DNA from: Zygaena filipendulae
Taxonomy: Eukaryota; Arthropoda; Insecta; Lepidoptera; Zygaenidae
Length of the DNA: 64,000 bases
Reading direction: 5' to 3'
Assembly: GCA_907165275.2 (NCBI GenBank)
Contig: OU015678.1
Coordinates: forward strand, 558,001 to 622,000
Part shown: piece by piece, positions 48,572 through 59,383 of the stretch
Numbering within the stretch: position 1 is the first letter of the stretch
How the letters are laid out: every line of letters begins with the position of its first letter
Notes under the pieces: generated by a model
Databases searched by the model: none
Told to the model about the DNA's origin: nothing
Seen by the model: the letters and a program-made list of their open reading frames with translations, nothing else
Made by a program: the position numbers and the translations under genes

Positions 48572-50436
48572 GTGAGTCATTCCCACAAAATAGATAAGCG
48601 ACCCGATCGGCGCAGTAGGTCCCCGCCTACCCGCTTATCAATGGTTCCGGGTTGGATTCCCGGTAGAAGTGGACTTTGTGTGATGAAAACAGGATCCCAC
48701 TTTCCAGTCTGGGCCTGTTTATATATCTACTAGCTGTTTCCCAGGGTTTCACCCGCGTAATTCCGGATTTCCTGCGGGAAAAAAAACCCTATGTCCTTCT
48801 CTGTACCCCTGACAACGCGTATACAAAGTTCCATGCTGATCGGCTAAGCCATTCAAGCGTAAAAGCGTAACAAACAAAGTCAAAAAAGTCAAAATCATTT
48901 ATTCAAATTTGACCCATAATGTGGCTCTTTTTGACGTCAATAAAGTCAAACAAACAAACAAACAACCTCACTTTCGCAATTATAACAAACTAGCTGTTCC
49001 CCGCGGTTTCACCCGCGTTAATTTTGGAGTTCCTGCGGGAATTCCGGGATAAAAAGTAGCCTACGTCCTTCTCTGTATCCCTGACAACGTATATGCAAAA
49101 TTTCCATGACGATCGGATGAGCCGTTAAGGCATGAAAGCGCAACAGACAGACAGACAGACAGATAGAGATACTTTCGCATTTTGTAGGGATACTTTTTAT
49201 TAGATAAGATAAGAAAGATTTATTTAAGTAAGCAAGAGGGGATTAGTAGGGATAGTAAGAGCAGCATAGAGATATTGTAATAATATGTAGTATATTCCAA
49301 GTTTCCTTTGTTTCCACGACACAAGTTTATAGCTTAGTGTGGGCTCGAGTAGATCTGTGTGTTGTGAAGTGAAGTGTGAAGTGATAAACTGACAGTTTTC
49401 GTCCCCCGCAGACCCGCGGTGCTGGGGCAGGGGCGAGGTGGCGACGTGGGTGTCGCGGCGCGGGGGGCTGCCCGAGCGGTTCCCCATGAACGGGAAGGCG
49501 CTCTGCCTCATGTCGCGCGACATGTTCGCCAGCCGGGTGCCCCACAACGGGCACAAGTTGCATCAGGTGAGCTCACCATCATGGTCCTATCCTAATATGG
49601 CGCTTTGTTACCCTTGACACAACCTTATTTCGCTTTCATATCCATTTTAAAACTGCATGTTATTCTCTTTCCTCAATTAAAATCCCGTGGCGCTTTCCTT
49701 ACCCCTGGCACAACCACAATGGCGTTTTCTTACCCTGACAAAACCCCATTACACTTTATCTTTGGTACAATTTCATGAGCCTTTCTTACCCGAGTTGCAA
49801 CCCATGGCACTTTCTTATCTCTGGTACAACTTCATGACTATTTCTTGCAACACCGTTAGTGTGAGGTAACTGACTGCTACGCCGGGTGTCGCGGGTTCGA
49901 TTCCCGCATCAGGGTTGTGATTGAAATTTGTTTATTTATTTATTGAAAAATTACTTTACAACAATCTTTACTTTACATTACTTTTTGTTTACTCTGAGTC
50001 TATTTGTTTGTATACCTACTTTATTGAACATAAACAAAGTTTTTACAAATGAGTCTTGGTGTTAAATATATAAATATGCATTTGCAAAAAAAAAAAATTA
50101 AATATCATATCAGTTGTCGGCTATCCATAATACATGCTCTGCTTAGTTTAGGACCAGGTGGCGCCGTGTAATAATGTCCAAGCATTATTATTATTACCCC
50201 TGCCACAACCCAATGGCGCTTTTCTTACCCGTTGTAAAACTTCATGATAATTTCATACCCTTGGCACAATCTCATGGCGCTTTTTTTACCCCCAGTACAA
50301 TCCCATGGCGCTTAGTTACCCGTGTCAAATCGTCATGGCGTCGTCGTTTTAACTTTACACTTTCTTATTTCAACAGGAATTCAGAAGAAGACTGGCGCAA
50401 GCGTTAGCGTTGCAGGAGTTGTTCGAGTTGCCATAA
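48448..50436 (+). CDS. edl: SAM/Pointed-domain protein, Edl/Mae-like
   Basis: Three coding exons (48448-48571, 49412-49566, 50377-50436) joined in phase. They encode ~113 residues if the putative upstream ATG at 41463 is used. The core is a SAM_PNT domain: RCWGRGEVATWVSRRGGLPE, then RFPMNGKALCLMSRDMF and RVPHNGHKLHQEFRRRL, close to the Yan/TEL-type SAM signature MNGKALxLL. The protein stops soon after the domain with no ETS DNA-binding domain. In flies Edl/Mae is such a SAM-only protein: it binds the SAM domains of Yan and Pointed in the nucleus and controls their activity downstream of ERK. The alternative is a SAM-only isoform of a Yan homologue. Confidence 0.8.
48599..49377 (+). mobile_element. 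SINE split by REP-1 insertions
   Basis: SINE head (ggcgcagtaggtccccgcct, box B gggttggattcccgg) at 48599-48730 and tail (acgacacaagtttatagctt ... gtagatctgtgtgttgtgaa) at about 49265-49377. Intervening DNA holds two REP-1 copies (48728-48875 and 48988-49200) and an antisense retroposon end 'tcaaaatcatttattcaaat' near 48890. Intronic. Confidence 0.78.
49412..49566 (+). CDS. edl: edl exon: SAM/PNT domain
   Basis: Phase 1 entry, 52 codons: DPRCWGRGEVATWV to GHKLHQ, most of the SAM domain. The acceptor is cccgcag and the donor is CAG|GTGAGC. Confidence 0.88.
49590..50350 (+). repeat. Degenerate ~28-bp repeats, donor-proximal
   Basis: Recurring CCCATGGCGCTTTCTTACCC followed by CTGGCACAA-type spacer, starting ~25 bp after the donor. 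They are interrupted around 49870-50150 by unrelated AT-rich DNA with a tRNA box B-like 'gggttcgattcccgcatc' and (TTTA)n. Same placement as the SIK3 minisatellites, in a different gene. Confidence 0.82.
50377..50436 (+). CDS. edl: edl terminal exon
   Basis: EFRRRLAQALALQELFELP plus TAA: the last SAM helix and a short tail. The acceptor is tttcaacag. The poly(A) signal is unclear; gaataaatggaataaga near 52318 is one candidate. Confidence 0.83.
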   Translation, partial: EFRRRLAQALALQELFELP

Positions 50437-51594
50437 AGAATATATAATTGGACCTCGACATATCATAAAAACAAAAACTACATATCAAAGCACCGTTATG
50501 CTATCGGAATTTGATTTGAAATTAGTGTTTTTTGTGTATTGTTATCCTCCTAATTTTTAAATCGTTTTGACAATCAAGTTATTTGTATATTTTTGCTTAA
50601 TTAGTCTTAACAATTTAGTCGGTAAGTTATTAAGTATGTTGTATTGAAAAGAGAGACGTTCATGCATATCGGAGATGAAGTTACATAATATATGGCGCTC
50701 TCTTTGAATGAAGTAATGTACGAAAACGACGCGGCTCGAACGCGGCGTTCACCGCGTTCAAGAAAGCTAAAAAAACGTGCGTTTGAACCATAGAGATAAT
50801 ATACATAGAGGTTAGGTTGGTTCGTTTGATTCAAAATTCTGTTCGATATTGAAGCACAAAACTTGACAATAAGAGCGTGGAACGGCGCCTAATATATTTT
50901 TTAGCCTGACATCAAAACGCTTCACTTTGCTCGCGCTTACTATCGTTCTATACTAATTAATTCTATCGTAAAATAATTCTAATTATTCTATTCTATGAAG
51001 TAAAATGTTTTTTTTTTAATTTTGTTTTTATGACGATATGCAAGTATTCAAATTAGTTATTCTTCTGAGCAGAGAGAAGGTAAATTCAAAGATGTGTTTT
51101 ATTTGACATAACCATAATATAGACACTAATTTTTTTTTTTTACTTTTGTGTCTGTAGAAGTATGGTCATTGACGAGGATTATTCTTCGAATGTTGATTTT
51201 TACTACGCACAGTATTAATGACACCAATTTTATACAGATTGTTTAGTGATAAGATTTTATGTTTACATTATTAATATTATTAAGAGAAAATATGTTTGTT
51301 TGAAAAGGATAAAAATTCAAAACCTACTTAACCGATTTTGAAAATTCTTAAGATACTTTTTATCCCGGAATTCCCTCGGAAACTCCGAAATTAACGCGAG
51401 TGGAATCGTGGGCGATTGACCAGTTTTTAAAACCATGTGTACCTATCTATATTTTGGACACTCGATTTCCTGCTCCGTTTTAGTAGATCGATGCGGTTCA
51501 CAAAACGAGACTTGAGTTTAGAGTTGCAATCAAATAATTATGTACAAAGTTTAGTACAAGGGTTAGTATCCTTTAAATATTGTATCCAGTATCT
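50437..51594. other. edl 3' UTR / flank
   Basis: AT-rich. A sequence at ~50787-50860 (aattctgttcga) resembles one at ~35520-35580, a minor dispersed repeat. A short REP-1 scrap is at 51355-51420. No ORF. Confidence 0.45.
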
Positions 51595-51949
51595 TATACA
51601 ACGTTTTAATGAATTAAATGAAAACCTGATACACCTCATTTAAAAAAATAAACAATAATATGATTAAAATATATTTTATGTCGAAAAAATTTATACTTTA
51701 AAAGTTATTCAACATTAGTTTGGAGGTGACCTATCTACGAAATTCCAAGCGCTACGCCCGCGCCTGCCTGTTCGAATTTTTTTGCTGCGGGCGGCGTACG
51801 CGCCTAATATTGTGTTATAAATAATTTAGACATGGGCTGATAAAAATGAAAAAATATAACCTATATCAAAACATAGTGCGATCGATTCGCTAGTTGATTC
51901 TGAGCAAACTACTTTCTAGTTTTCAGTTAATTCATTAACACGTTGTATA
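51595..51949. mobile_element. MITE-E, copy 1
   Basis: About 355 bp between acaacgttttaatgaatta and its inverse taattcattaacacgttgt, containing ccaagcgctacgcccgcgcc. The second copy at 62189 has this inner segment in inverted order. Confidence 0.82.
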
Positions 51950-52609
51950 GTTTAATAGATAATATTATGTCACAGGTATAATTAGTTCCTTTAAACTCCG
52001 CAAGATTTTTTAGCTCAGAAGCGCTTAATTCTAAGATACAGGGATCCCACTTTTTTTTAACTGTCATCAAAGTTACCGGATGTTGCGCACATTGCTAGCA
52101 TCGAGCGTCACTTCCGTTGCATTTTAAAGTCCTACTAGCATTCTACTAAATCAGCAATATTTCTCTATAAATCCCTCGGTGGAGTTAATTCAATATGTTT
52201 GAACAAAAGTAGCATCCCTTTATCCTCTCGCTATAGACGTGTAAATAATCGATACATTATGTTAATTTTGTGTTAAAGTAACTTCTAGTCAGGGCGTTAT
52301 GTTATTTAATAATTTGTGAATAAATGGAATAAGATTTTACCAATGAATTTTTTTTTTTTCAATTTTACTAACCCGTACCAAACTCATAAAATATACATAT
52401 ATATCAGGGGTCTTTTCTACAATATCGCTTTCGATGTAGTCCATGGAAAGTTGTGTAAGACCAACTTAAGAGCATCTTTAAAGCATCCCTAGTCAAGTTC
52501 AAGTTCATTTATTTTTCGATTTAGGCCTGTTTACAGCTCTTACGAATGTCAAATTTATATGTTTACAAATTGCTTTATATTATCAATTTAAAAAAAAATA
52601 TAATCTAAT

Positions 52610-52797
52610 GTATATAAATCACGTGTCACGTTGTTTGTCCGCGATGGACTCCGAAACTACTGAACGGATTTTGATAAAATTTTGTACCCATTTATAATAT
52701 GGTCCAACTTAAAAGATAGGATAGTTTTTATCCCGGAATTCCCGCGGGAACTCCGAAGTTACCGCGGATGAAATCGCGGGGGACAGCTAGTAAATTA
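52610..52797 (-). mobile_element. REP-1 variant
   Basis: Antisense variant 'ataaatcacgtgtcacgttg ... ccgcgggggacagctagta'; a well-preserved copy. Confidence 0.82.
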
Positions 52798-53715
52798 TAA
52801 AAAAAAAAAACATTGATATTAATATCCTTAATAAACCAAAGTTAAGCACTCTAAGCACTTAAGCACAACTAAGGCAGAGGCGTCTCTAGCCCATGTAGCG
52901 CCTGTGTGCAATCATTTTCCTACCTTAGCGTCCCCTTGTAACTATAAGAAGAGCTCCAGATGTTATACTAAATGTATGCAAATCGGAGCTCTTTTTACGT
53001 TGGACATTGAAAGTGTCGCGGCCGGCCAACGCCCGCGCCGAGTGGGGCTCGGTAGAGACTAGCGAGCGGCGCTCAGCTCCCCTAGGACCGCTGTGCTCGT
53101 GTGCACGCACACCCTGCACTGTCCTTAGGCGTAGCTCAAAAGACGAAGACCAGGATATCAGACGTGTAAAGAAGAAGAGGATATCATGATAAACCTTTCA
53201 TATGGATTCAATGAAAATTTGGAATTAAAAACAGACACTTCAACTTTATTTATATTACAGTATCGATGTTTAGATATAAGTAACAGTCCGTACGCCAAAG
53301 AGGGTCAACTCTGCTAACATAACTGCTGCTGTATTGATAAGTTAATATTGTTTCAAATGCTGTAATTTTAACCAAAAATTTTTTTTCCCAATCTCAACTA
53401 ATTCATTGGGTTGTGAAAATAGTCTAGGAACTGACACATCAAAATCCCTAATACAATCATATTTAATTACTTCACAGTGTAATTAGGCACAATAGGGCAA
53501 GAATTGGATAGTTACAATGTCATTGAGGAAAAAATAGTTACCTAGTTAATTTGATCGTGAACTAGGTTATCGAATTCTTTAAGGTCAATAAGGGCGACAA
53601 AATTTGAATAATGTACCTACTGGCGGGATATGTGTAAATCTGCTACTGTCATTAACAAGGTGAGATTTTGTGTTTTGAGCGAGCAGAATTGACCCTCAGT
53701 TCAGTTTGGAGTATA
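52798..53715. other. Gap between edl and TPPP-like cluster
   Basis: A GC-rich block at ~52995-53130 (gcggccggccaacgcccgcg) has open frames but no recognised protein. The minus-strand AATAAA equivalent (tttatt) near 53247 could end the TPPP-like gene's transcript. Otherwise unassigned. Confidence 0.4.
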
Positions 53716-54420
53716 TCATTTCATTGCGTTTTTGAAGGCATCTACGCCAGCTTTCAGCGCGTTGGTGAACTTGGTGCCTTGCTCAGCCAAACTCTTGGTC
53801 ATATCCTCAGCCGACCGCTTGTGTTCCAGCGCCAGTTTGCTGATCGCCTCCTTGAACTTGGCTAGTTCCACATTGGTCTGGTCGGCGCCTTCGAAAAGCT
53901 TCCTGGCTTGCTCCTCCGTCACTTTAACGCCATCTATGATTTTCGCTGGAAAACGGAACGAAACATGCGCCGTCGGAAGACAAGAAACTGTGTGATAATT
54001 CCATTCTACGTTAATATATTACGTTAAATAGTTAGAGGCTAGAGCCAACCCACACGGTGCGGCGCGGCTCAGGTACGGCGCCTGAGCGGCACCGCTGCGG
54101 TATATTACATACAAAAATGCGTTGTGGCCATACGGCGCCTTGCGGCGCGCTCCGGCGCCGCGCCGCGCTCGAATCGGAGTCGAGACGAGGCGGGGAGGGG
54201 AGTATGCGGCTCTGCCCGTGTCGTCGCCAGTGCGGCGAAATGACTAGCTTGATCGACTCGTTATAAATCATTCAATCAGGATACACCATAATATTGTATG
54301 CTGAAAAATGTCTTTTTAAATGTATGTAATTAGATTACGTGTGCAGTCCTTCATCCATTGTATTAGATTGTCCACGTTGTTTTTCCCATCTTTCTTCAGT
54401 TTTTCGAACGCTTCCTCCAT
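53716..54420 (-). CDS. p25-alpha/TPPP-like small protein, paralogue A
   Basis: Two exons on the minus strand: 54339-54420 (MEEAFEKLKKDGKNNVDNLI then QWMKDCT) and 53716-53945 (KIIDGVKVTEEQARKLFEGA ... DAFKNAMK, stop). About 103 residues. The WMK-(x)n-IIDG-x-VT-x(8)-F-x(11)-F-x(7)-LA pattern matches the p25-alpha domain of tubulin polymerization-promoting proteins, which bind microtubules; the protein is shorter than full TPPP. The second exon has an acceptor tttccag. The first donor (ACAC|GTAATC) is weak and lies 8 nt past the site used by paralogue B. Family call from motif spacing; molecular role inferred. Confidence 0.68.
54035..54250. repeat. GC-rich block in paralogue A intron
   Basis: 'agccaacccacacggtgcgg' onward, with many gcggcgc runs and a mid-part 'atgcgttgtggccatacggc'. 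It resembles a GC-rich dispersed repeat rather than an exon: no splice-phase compatible frame. Confidence 0.4.
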
Positions 54421-54799
54421 CGATTTCACTGAAAAAAGATTAGATAAATTATCTCTTCTAAAATCTCACATGCAATTTAACCGCTTTTTTGACGGGTGAC
54501 AAGTTTTTGACTGACTCTACCTAAGAACAATATTTAGTTATTTTCTTCTGAGGACTCTACCTAACTGACACTATTTTGAAAACAAATTGGAAATGTCTTG
54601 ATTTGAATAATAAAGAGGTCTGTTGTTGCCACTTTGCCACTTGCCACTTTTAAAAAGGAGGAGGGCATTTTAATCTTCTTCTTCTTCTTTATACATAAAA
54701 ATGAATGTTTGTATGTCTGTCCTCTATGCGTTTCGAAACCATTGCATTGGTCCGATTGTGATGAAACATTGGCGAGTTGTTCTGCCTGCGTCCGCAAAG

Positions 54800-54980
54800 G
54801 CGAAAGTGAGTTTTTTGTTGCGCTTTCACGCCTTAACGTATCTACCGATCATCATGAATAATTGCGAACACGTTGTCAGGGATACAGAGAAGGACATAAT
54901 GGACCTACTTTTTATTCGAGAATTCCCTCGGGACCTCCGAAATTAACGCAGGTGAAACCGCGGAGAGACAGCCCGCCCCT
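54800..54980 (-). mobile_element. REP-1 dispersed repeat at 3' end of paralogue B
   Basis: Antisense copy 'gctttcacgccttaacgtat ... attaacgcaggtgaaaccgc'. It overlaps the open reading frame end of paralogue B. Confidence 0.8.
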
Positions 54981-55728
54981 GGTTGCCCCCTGTGCAACCG
55001 AACCCTTGATATGCTTGGCATTATAATATTATCTGTCGCTTGGCGCTCCCGTGTTGAATGGCAACGGATACCCTTTGTGCCAGGATCTGGAGCTAGCTGT
55101 GACCCTAGCTCCTTCCACAAACTAAGTGTTATTTGTTGCTCACGTTCCTCCATGAGGCCCGAGGTCATCTCGTCCACGGTCCTGCTGTGGGCACCAGCTA
55201 GACCCCTCAACGCGTCAGTGAACTGCCCCAACCCGACATTCTGCGCGTCCACCCCTCGGAAGCCATCCCTTGCACTCTGCTCCGTGACCGTTGTACCGTC
55301 TATTATGTTGGCTGACAATGTTAAATCAGTGTGAGATTTGCAGATAGTATTCCAAGGAGCTTTTAGAAGCCTTTCCGAGCGTTATTTTCAGAGTTCCCGC
55401 AGGAATTCCGGTATAAAAGTAGGTACCTATATCCTTCTCTGTACCTACCTACAGTTTCACCCACGTTAATTTCGAAGTTCCTGCGGGAATTCGTTTTCTG
55501 TAAAACGTAGGTGACGTAGATGATGATCGAAGCCGTCAAGGCGTGAAAGCGTAATAAACAAACTCATTGTCGCATTTATAATAGTAATTATAACAATGAC
55601 ATTATAAGTACGTATTAAATATATCTATTTTAAGGTGAGTACCTAGACCTACCATCTTTCATCCACTTTATAATATGGTCCACATTGTTCTTTCCTTCCT
55701 GAATGAGTTTCTGGAATGCTTCTTCCAT
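54905..55728 (-). CDS. p25-alpha/TPPP-like paralogue B, altered C-terminus
   Basis: First exon 55653-55728 (MEEAFQKLIQEGKNNVDHII then KWMKDG, donor GATG|GTAGGT), second exon from 55311 (NIIDGTTVTEQSARDGFRGV ... RTVDEMTSGLMEE). Same exon plan and phase as paralogue A. After MEE the frame stays open to 54905 but the last part (SPALISEVPREF) is translated REP-1 antisense, so the tail is unlike its sister. Either the tail is an exonised transposon, or the exon ends at GAAC|GTGAGC (55144) with a further exon not found. Full read-through gives 160 residues. Confidence 0.58.
55385..55570 (+). mobile_element. REP-1 dispersed repeat
   Basis: Sense fragments 'agagttcccgcaggaattcc' and 'ggcgtgaaagcgtaataaac', within the intron of paralogue B. 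Confidence 0.75.
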
Positions 55729-56274
55729 TATTAAAAAAAAAAGATATTTTTATAAAGAATCCATAGGAATCTACTGGAATTTTTGCTATAAATGCTAAGA
55801 TAAGTGACACTTGGCCAACATCGTGGCTTTATAGTTTTAAATGAATAAAGCTTTGACATTTAAAACAATTCGGTCCATCTCGATTCCATCTTACATACCC
55901 AATGACGACTATGTTTGTACACGCGTACCTAACTAACTAGATTTATCTTTTTTATTTACCTAATAAGTAGCTACTATTATAGATTTTAGATTTATTCATT
56001 CCACTTTTACGTAGCTTAGGTACTTACTCCCACTCCCACTTTTTTCGCCTAAGGGGTACAACAAAAGGGGTTTAGGAATTACCAAAAACCATGAATTAAA
56101 TGTGTTTCTATCTATATAAATTATTATATAAAATGAATCCTTATTTCCCCTGGTCACATCATCACGCTTGGACGGCTGGACCAATTTCACTAATTAGTTT
56201 TTTGTTGAGTTTGTTATAAATTGTTTGTTTATTATTTGTTGTTTGTTATAGATGAAGAATAAAAGAAGTTTGGA

Positions 56275-56415
56275 GTTCTTGCGGGAATTCCTAAACTCAC
56301 GCGGGTGAATCTCCGAAACGGTTGGACCGATTTTGATGCGTAAATCAGGCTACTTTGGAGTTGTCCTGCGGGAATAACGAAACTCACGCGGGTGATACCG
56401 CAGGGCACAGCTAGT
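56275..56415 (-). mobile_element. REP-1 fragments
   Basis: Two short antisense pieces ending 'cgcgggtgataccgcagggc' and 'acagctagt'. Confidence 0.65.
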
Positions 56416-56649
56416 TTTAATAACAAGGACTCAAACTTGAACTCAAAAGCGTAGTGATTGTGTAGTGCTCAAAAGTCAAAACTATAACTCCATATACGAA
56501 GTTTCAGTCTATCAGAGATCAAATTTCCTTTCTTGTTGGTTGCCTACTAAAAGGAAGATTTCGAAAAATGAATGATGAAGATGTTAGGTACTTATTAGTT
56601 ATTACAGTTAGTTTAGAGTTATATTCACAATCTTTATATTGTTGATCTA

Positions 56650-56985
56650 TTAAAATTCTACAGTTCTTTCTACATCTTCTCTGTTGAAACCTTCTTGGAT
56701 TTCCCGCAAAACCCTTGATTTCACCGTTCGGAAACGCTGCGCCAGATCTTCAACACGCTGCCTAGACGTTCTCGATAAAATGCCAAACAACATAATAAAC
56801 TCCGATAAACTCAAATCGTATCGATTCGGGTTCAGTCTTTCGTACGAGTGCTCGAATAATTCCTGCGAGATAAATCTTCCATCGATAATGTCGCAGGCGG
56901 TGAACCATTTCTGAACGACATCGAATTTGGCGCCACCCGTTTTGCCGACGGCGCGAAGTAGCAAGTATATTTCTTCTAAATCCAT
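56650..56985 (-). CDS. p25-alpha/TPPP-like paralogue C, intronless
   Basis: 111 residues in one exon: MDLEEIYLLLRAVGKTGGAK, then VQKWFTACDIIDGRFISQEL, FEHSYERLNPNRYDLSLSEF and a charged C-terminal helix (RVEDLAQRFRTVKSRV). The W(F/M)xxx-IIDG-x(3)-S/T and final F-x(7)-L spacing match paralogues A and B and the p25-alpha domain, but identity is low. It lacks the intron of A/B at the WMKD junction. The start ATG is clear; no signal peptide. Confidence 0.65.
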   Translation of the reverse strand: MDLEEIYLLLRAVGKTGGAKFDVVQKWFTACDIIDGRFISQELFEHSYERLNPNRYDLSLSEFIMLFGILSRTSRQRVEDLAQRFRTVKSRVLREIQEGFNREDVERTVEF

Positions 56986-58945
56986 TTTTTTACGATTTCA
57001 TGAGATATTTTTGGTATAAAAAATTTGTAAATAAAAATCTAGTAGGCGTTTTGAATACTACAGACTTCAATCTTAACCTAACAAAACATGGTATGTAGGC
57101 GATATAGAGACTTGTGAAAAAATAAATAAAGGGAATATTTTTACTACCTATAAGCCAATTGCAAAAACAATGGCTAGTTATAGTATACCTGAGGATACAT
57201 AAGCACGAGAGACTTATAATGAAGTAAGGTATAACCAAAGGCATCCTCAATGACCAAAGGGCATTAACCGCTCCTTTCCTTAGTATGCCACCGACGCATA
57301 GAATACCTAAAGGTCATTCACCCGCTTCAACCCACGTATACTCTCTGTGATTTAACAATGTAGTTTTTTTTTTAATGAAAACTTAAATTTTATTGGTTTC
57401 ATTACTGTGGGCTTGAATATGTCCATCGTTTTATTTAATATAAGTAATTAGTATTTTGTGACCGCGGGCAAGTACCCACATAGTAAATAAAACAAGAAAT
57501 TTGTAAATTTACTATACATTTATATAAATATTTTATATATTTTTACAACAATATACAAGTACAAGATTAGTTATAAAAAATTATATATCTGTATAAAATA
57601 AAACAGTAAAATAAAACTACAACAAACTATGTACAAATAAGGAAGTTCCTTATATTTAGGTACAGATTTTCTTTTACATCTAAAATACTGGTAAATTAAT
57701 AATCGAGCTAAAAAATCAACATTATCCAATCAGTCTGTTGTTTTTTTATAATACTTGCGAAAAACCTTTTAGTTGAAAACGAAGATTTAGATGTCAAAGT
57801 ATCCCTAAAAACGCATCCCTAAAAAAATTTGGTTTGGTGGAAATTTTCTAGAAGTATAATAATACAAATTGACTAACGGACCAAATTAATTGAATTAGCC
57901 GATTTTATTAAGGCAAACAGTGTTAAACTTCAGTTTGAAGGTGTAGTACCGCTAGCTAGTGACAGTACCTGATTGTCTTGAGGTCATATTGATCGTAATT
58001 AAAGCTAATTTTCAGCGACGTATTAATATAAATTGATAAGATAATGGAACTCGGTTGTCTGGTCGCTCAGAATGGGTCTCCTAAGAAGACTACAAGTCAT
58101 CCAAAAGGTAATGGAGACAGTTTCAGAACGTTCCTGTCGAATTAGAAATGAATAAAGAGCCATCTGTTGGAACCTAGAAGGATCACATCACTTGCACAGT
58201 TTTTCACCGAGCAGCTATAAAGCAAATATCTAATCATATTTGTGAATTTGACGTAGTTTCTATTTAATATAAAAAACGTATTAAAAATCTGAAATACACA
58301 CACAAACCGACTCATTCGCATCACTTTTCTTTTTATACAAAACATATCAATAAATGCTCATAACCTGATTTAAATTTATGAGTAAAAGAGACAAAATATA
58401 TAAAAAAAAATAGTTAAAAGCTTAAATACTTTGTGCCTGGCAGCGAAAAAAAAAACAACAACTCATCTATGGTCAGTACAATATATCAAATTCAGAACAA
58501 TAACTAAATCATAGAAGGAAGCTAAATTTAACTAATATAGTCGTCTCTGTTTTCTTATACACTCATAACAGCATTAGAAAGAGACAGATGTAGGTTGCTC
58601 AAAATGCAAAATGTAACAAAGCAAACGTCAATTTGGTTACCTTGGCTACCTTTATGATACTAAGTTTAAAAGCTACATAACGTCTCAGGTTTTTGTCTAC
58701 GACTTTGTTCATAGTATTTTTTCGTATAATGCTTAAAAGTGCATGCGACTTGAAGTGCTTCGTTGACGCTACGTAGCTAGTAGATACTCTTTGTCTATGA
58801 CAGGGTACACTTCAAATGTCGTTAAGCGCCTTCTATGCTTAAGTTATTGTTCCGATATATCATAGGAGCGACATCCCACTTCTGATCATTGAGACCATTT
58901 ACACTCGACGCGACGCGTCCGACACGACATCAGGAACTATTTTTC
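56986..58945 (-). other. AT-rich stretch, probable 3' UTR of the next minus-strand gene
   Basis: No recognised repeat and no supported ORF over nearly 2 kb, unusual for this repeat-rich window. It lies immediately 3' of the terminal exon at 58946-59063. AATAAA equivalents on the minus strand occur near 57400-57440 (tttattg, tttattt), so a long UTR is plausible. Confidence 0.45.
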
Positions 58946-59063
58946 TTAGCTGTTGAGACTAGGTTCTTCGCGCGTGGGCCGTTTGGGTATAAACGAGACC
59001 GTCATCAGGTCATCGTCCTCTTGGAGTAAGCACCCGTCAATCGACTTGGCGCGATGGAAAAAT
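58946..59063 (-). CDS. Terminal coding exon of an unrecognised gene
   Basis: Acceptor tccaacag, then FFHRAKSIDGCLLQEDDDLM and TVSFIPKRPTREEPSLNS followed by TAA. It is entered with one base of a split codon. Codon use and sharp borders look real. I do not recognise the protein; the end is hydrophilic, and upstream exons were not found between here and the right edge, so the gene continues beyond the window or through its repeat-filled intron. Confidence 0.6.
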
Positions 59064-59140
59064 CTGTTGGAAGTGCATACAACAATTAATTATATTATAA
59101 AGTGGAATTATGGTCGTCATCCATTTAATTTTGTACAGTT

Positions 59141-59379
59141 ACCGCCGCACTCAGAGTCGACTTTAATGATTACTTAGTTAAGTATAGATTTTCAAAACAA
59201 AACTGCCGCAATCAGATACGTTCAGTAAATTAATGTTAGTTGGCATTTAATGAGATGTAACTTAATTGGTTAAATGCCAATTAACATTAATTTATTAAAC
59301 TTGTCTGATTGCGGCAGTTTTGTTTTAAAAATCTATACTTAACTAAGTAATCATTAAAGTCGACTCTGAGTGCGGCGGT
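59141..59379. repeat. Long near-perfect inverted repeat (hairpin)
   Basis: Two arms of about 110 bp starting accgccgcactcagagtcga, with one mismatch in the first ~75 bp and a few more toward a loop of about 20 bases (59250-59272). It lies ~80 bp upstream of the splice acceptor of the minus-strand terminal exon, so it would be transcribed in that intron. Confidence 0.93.
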
Positions 59380-59383
59380 TAGT

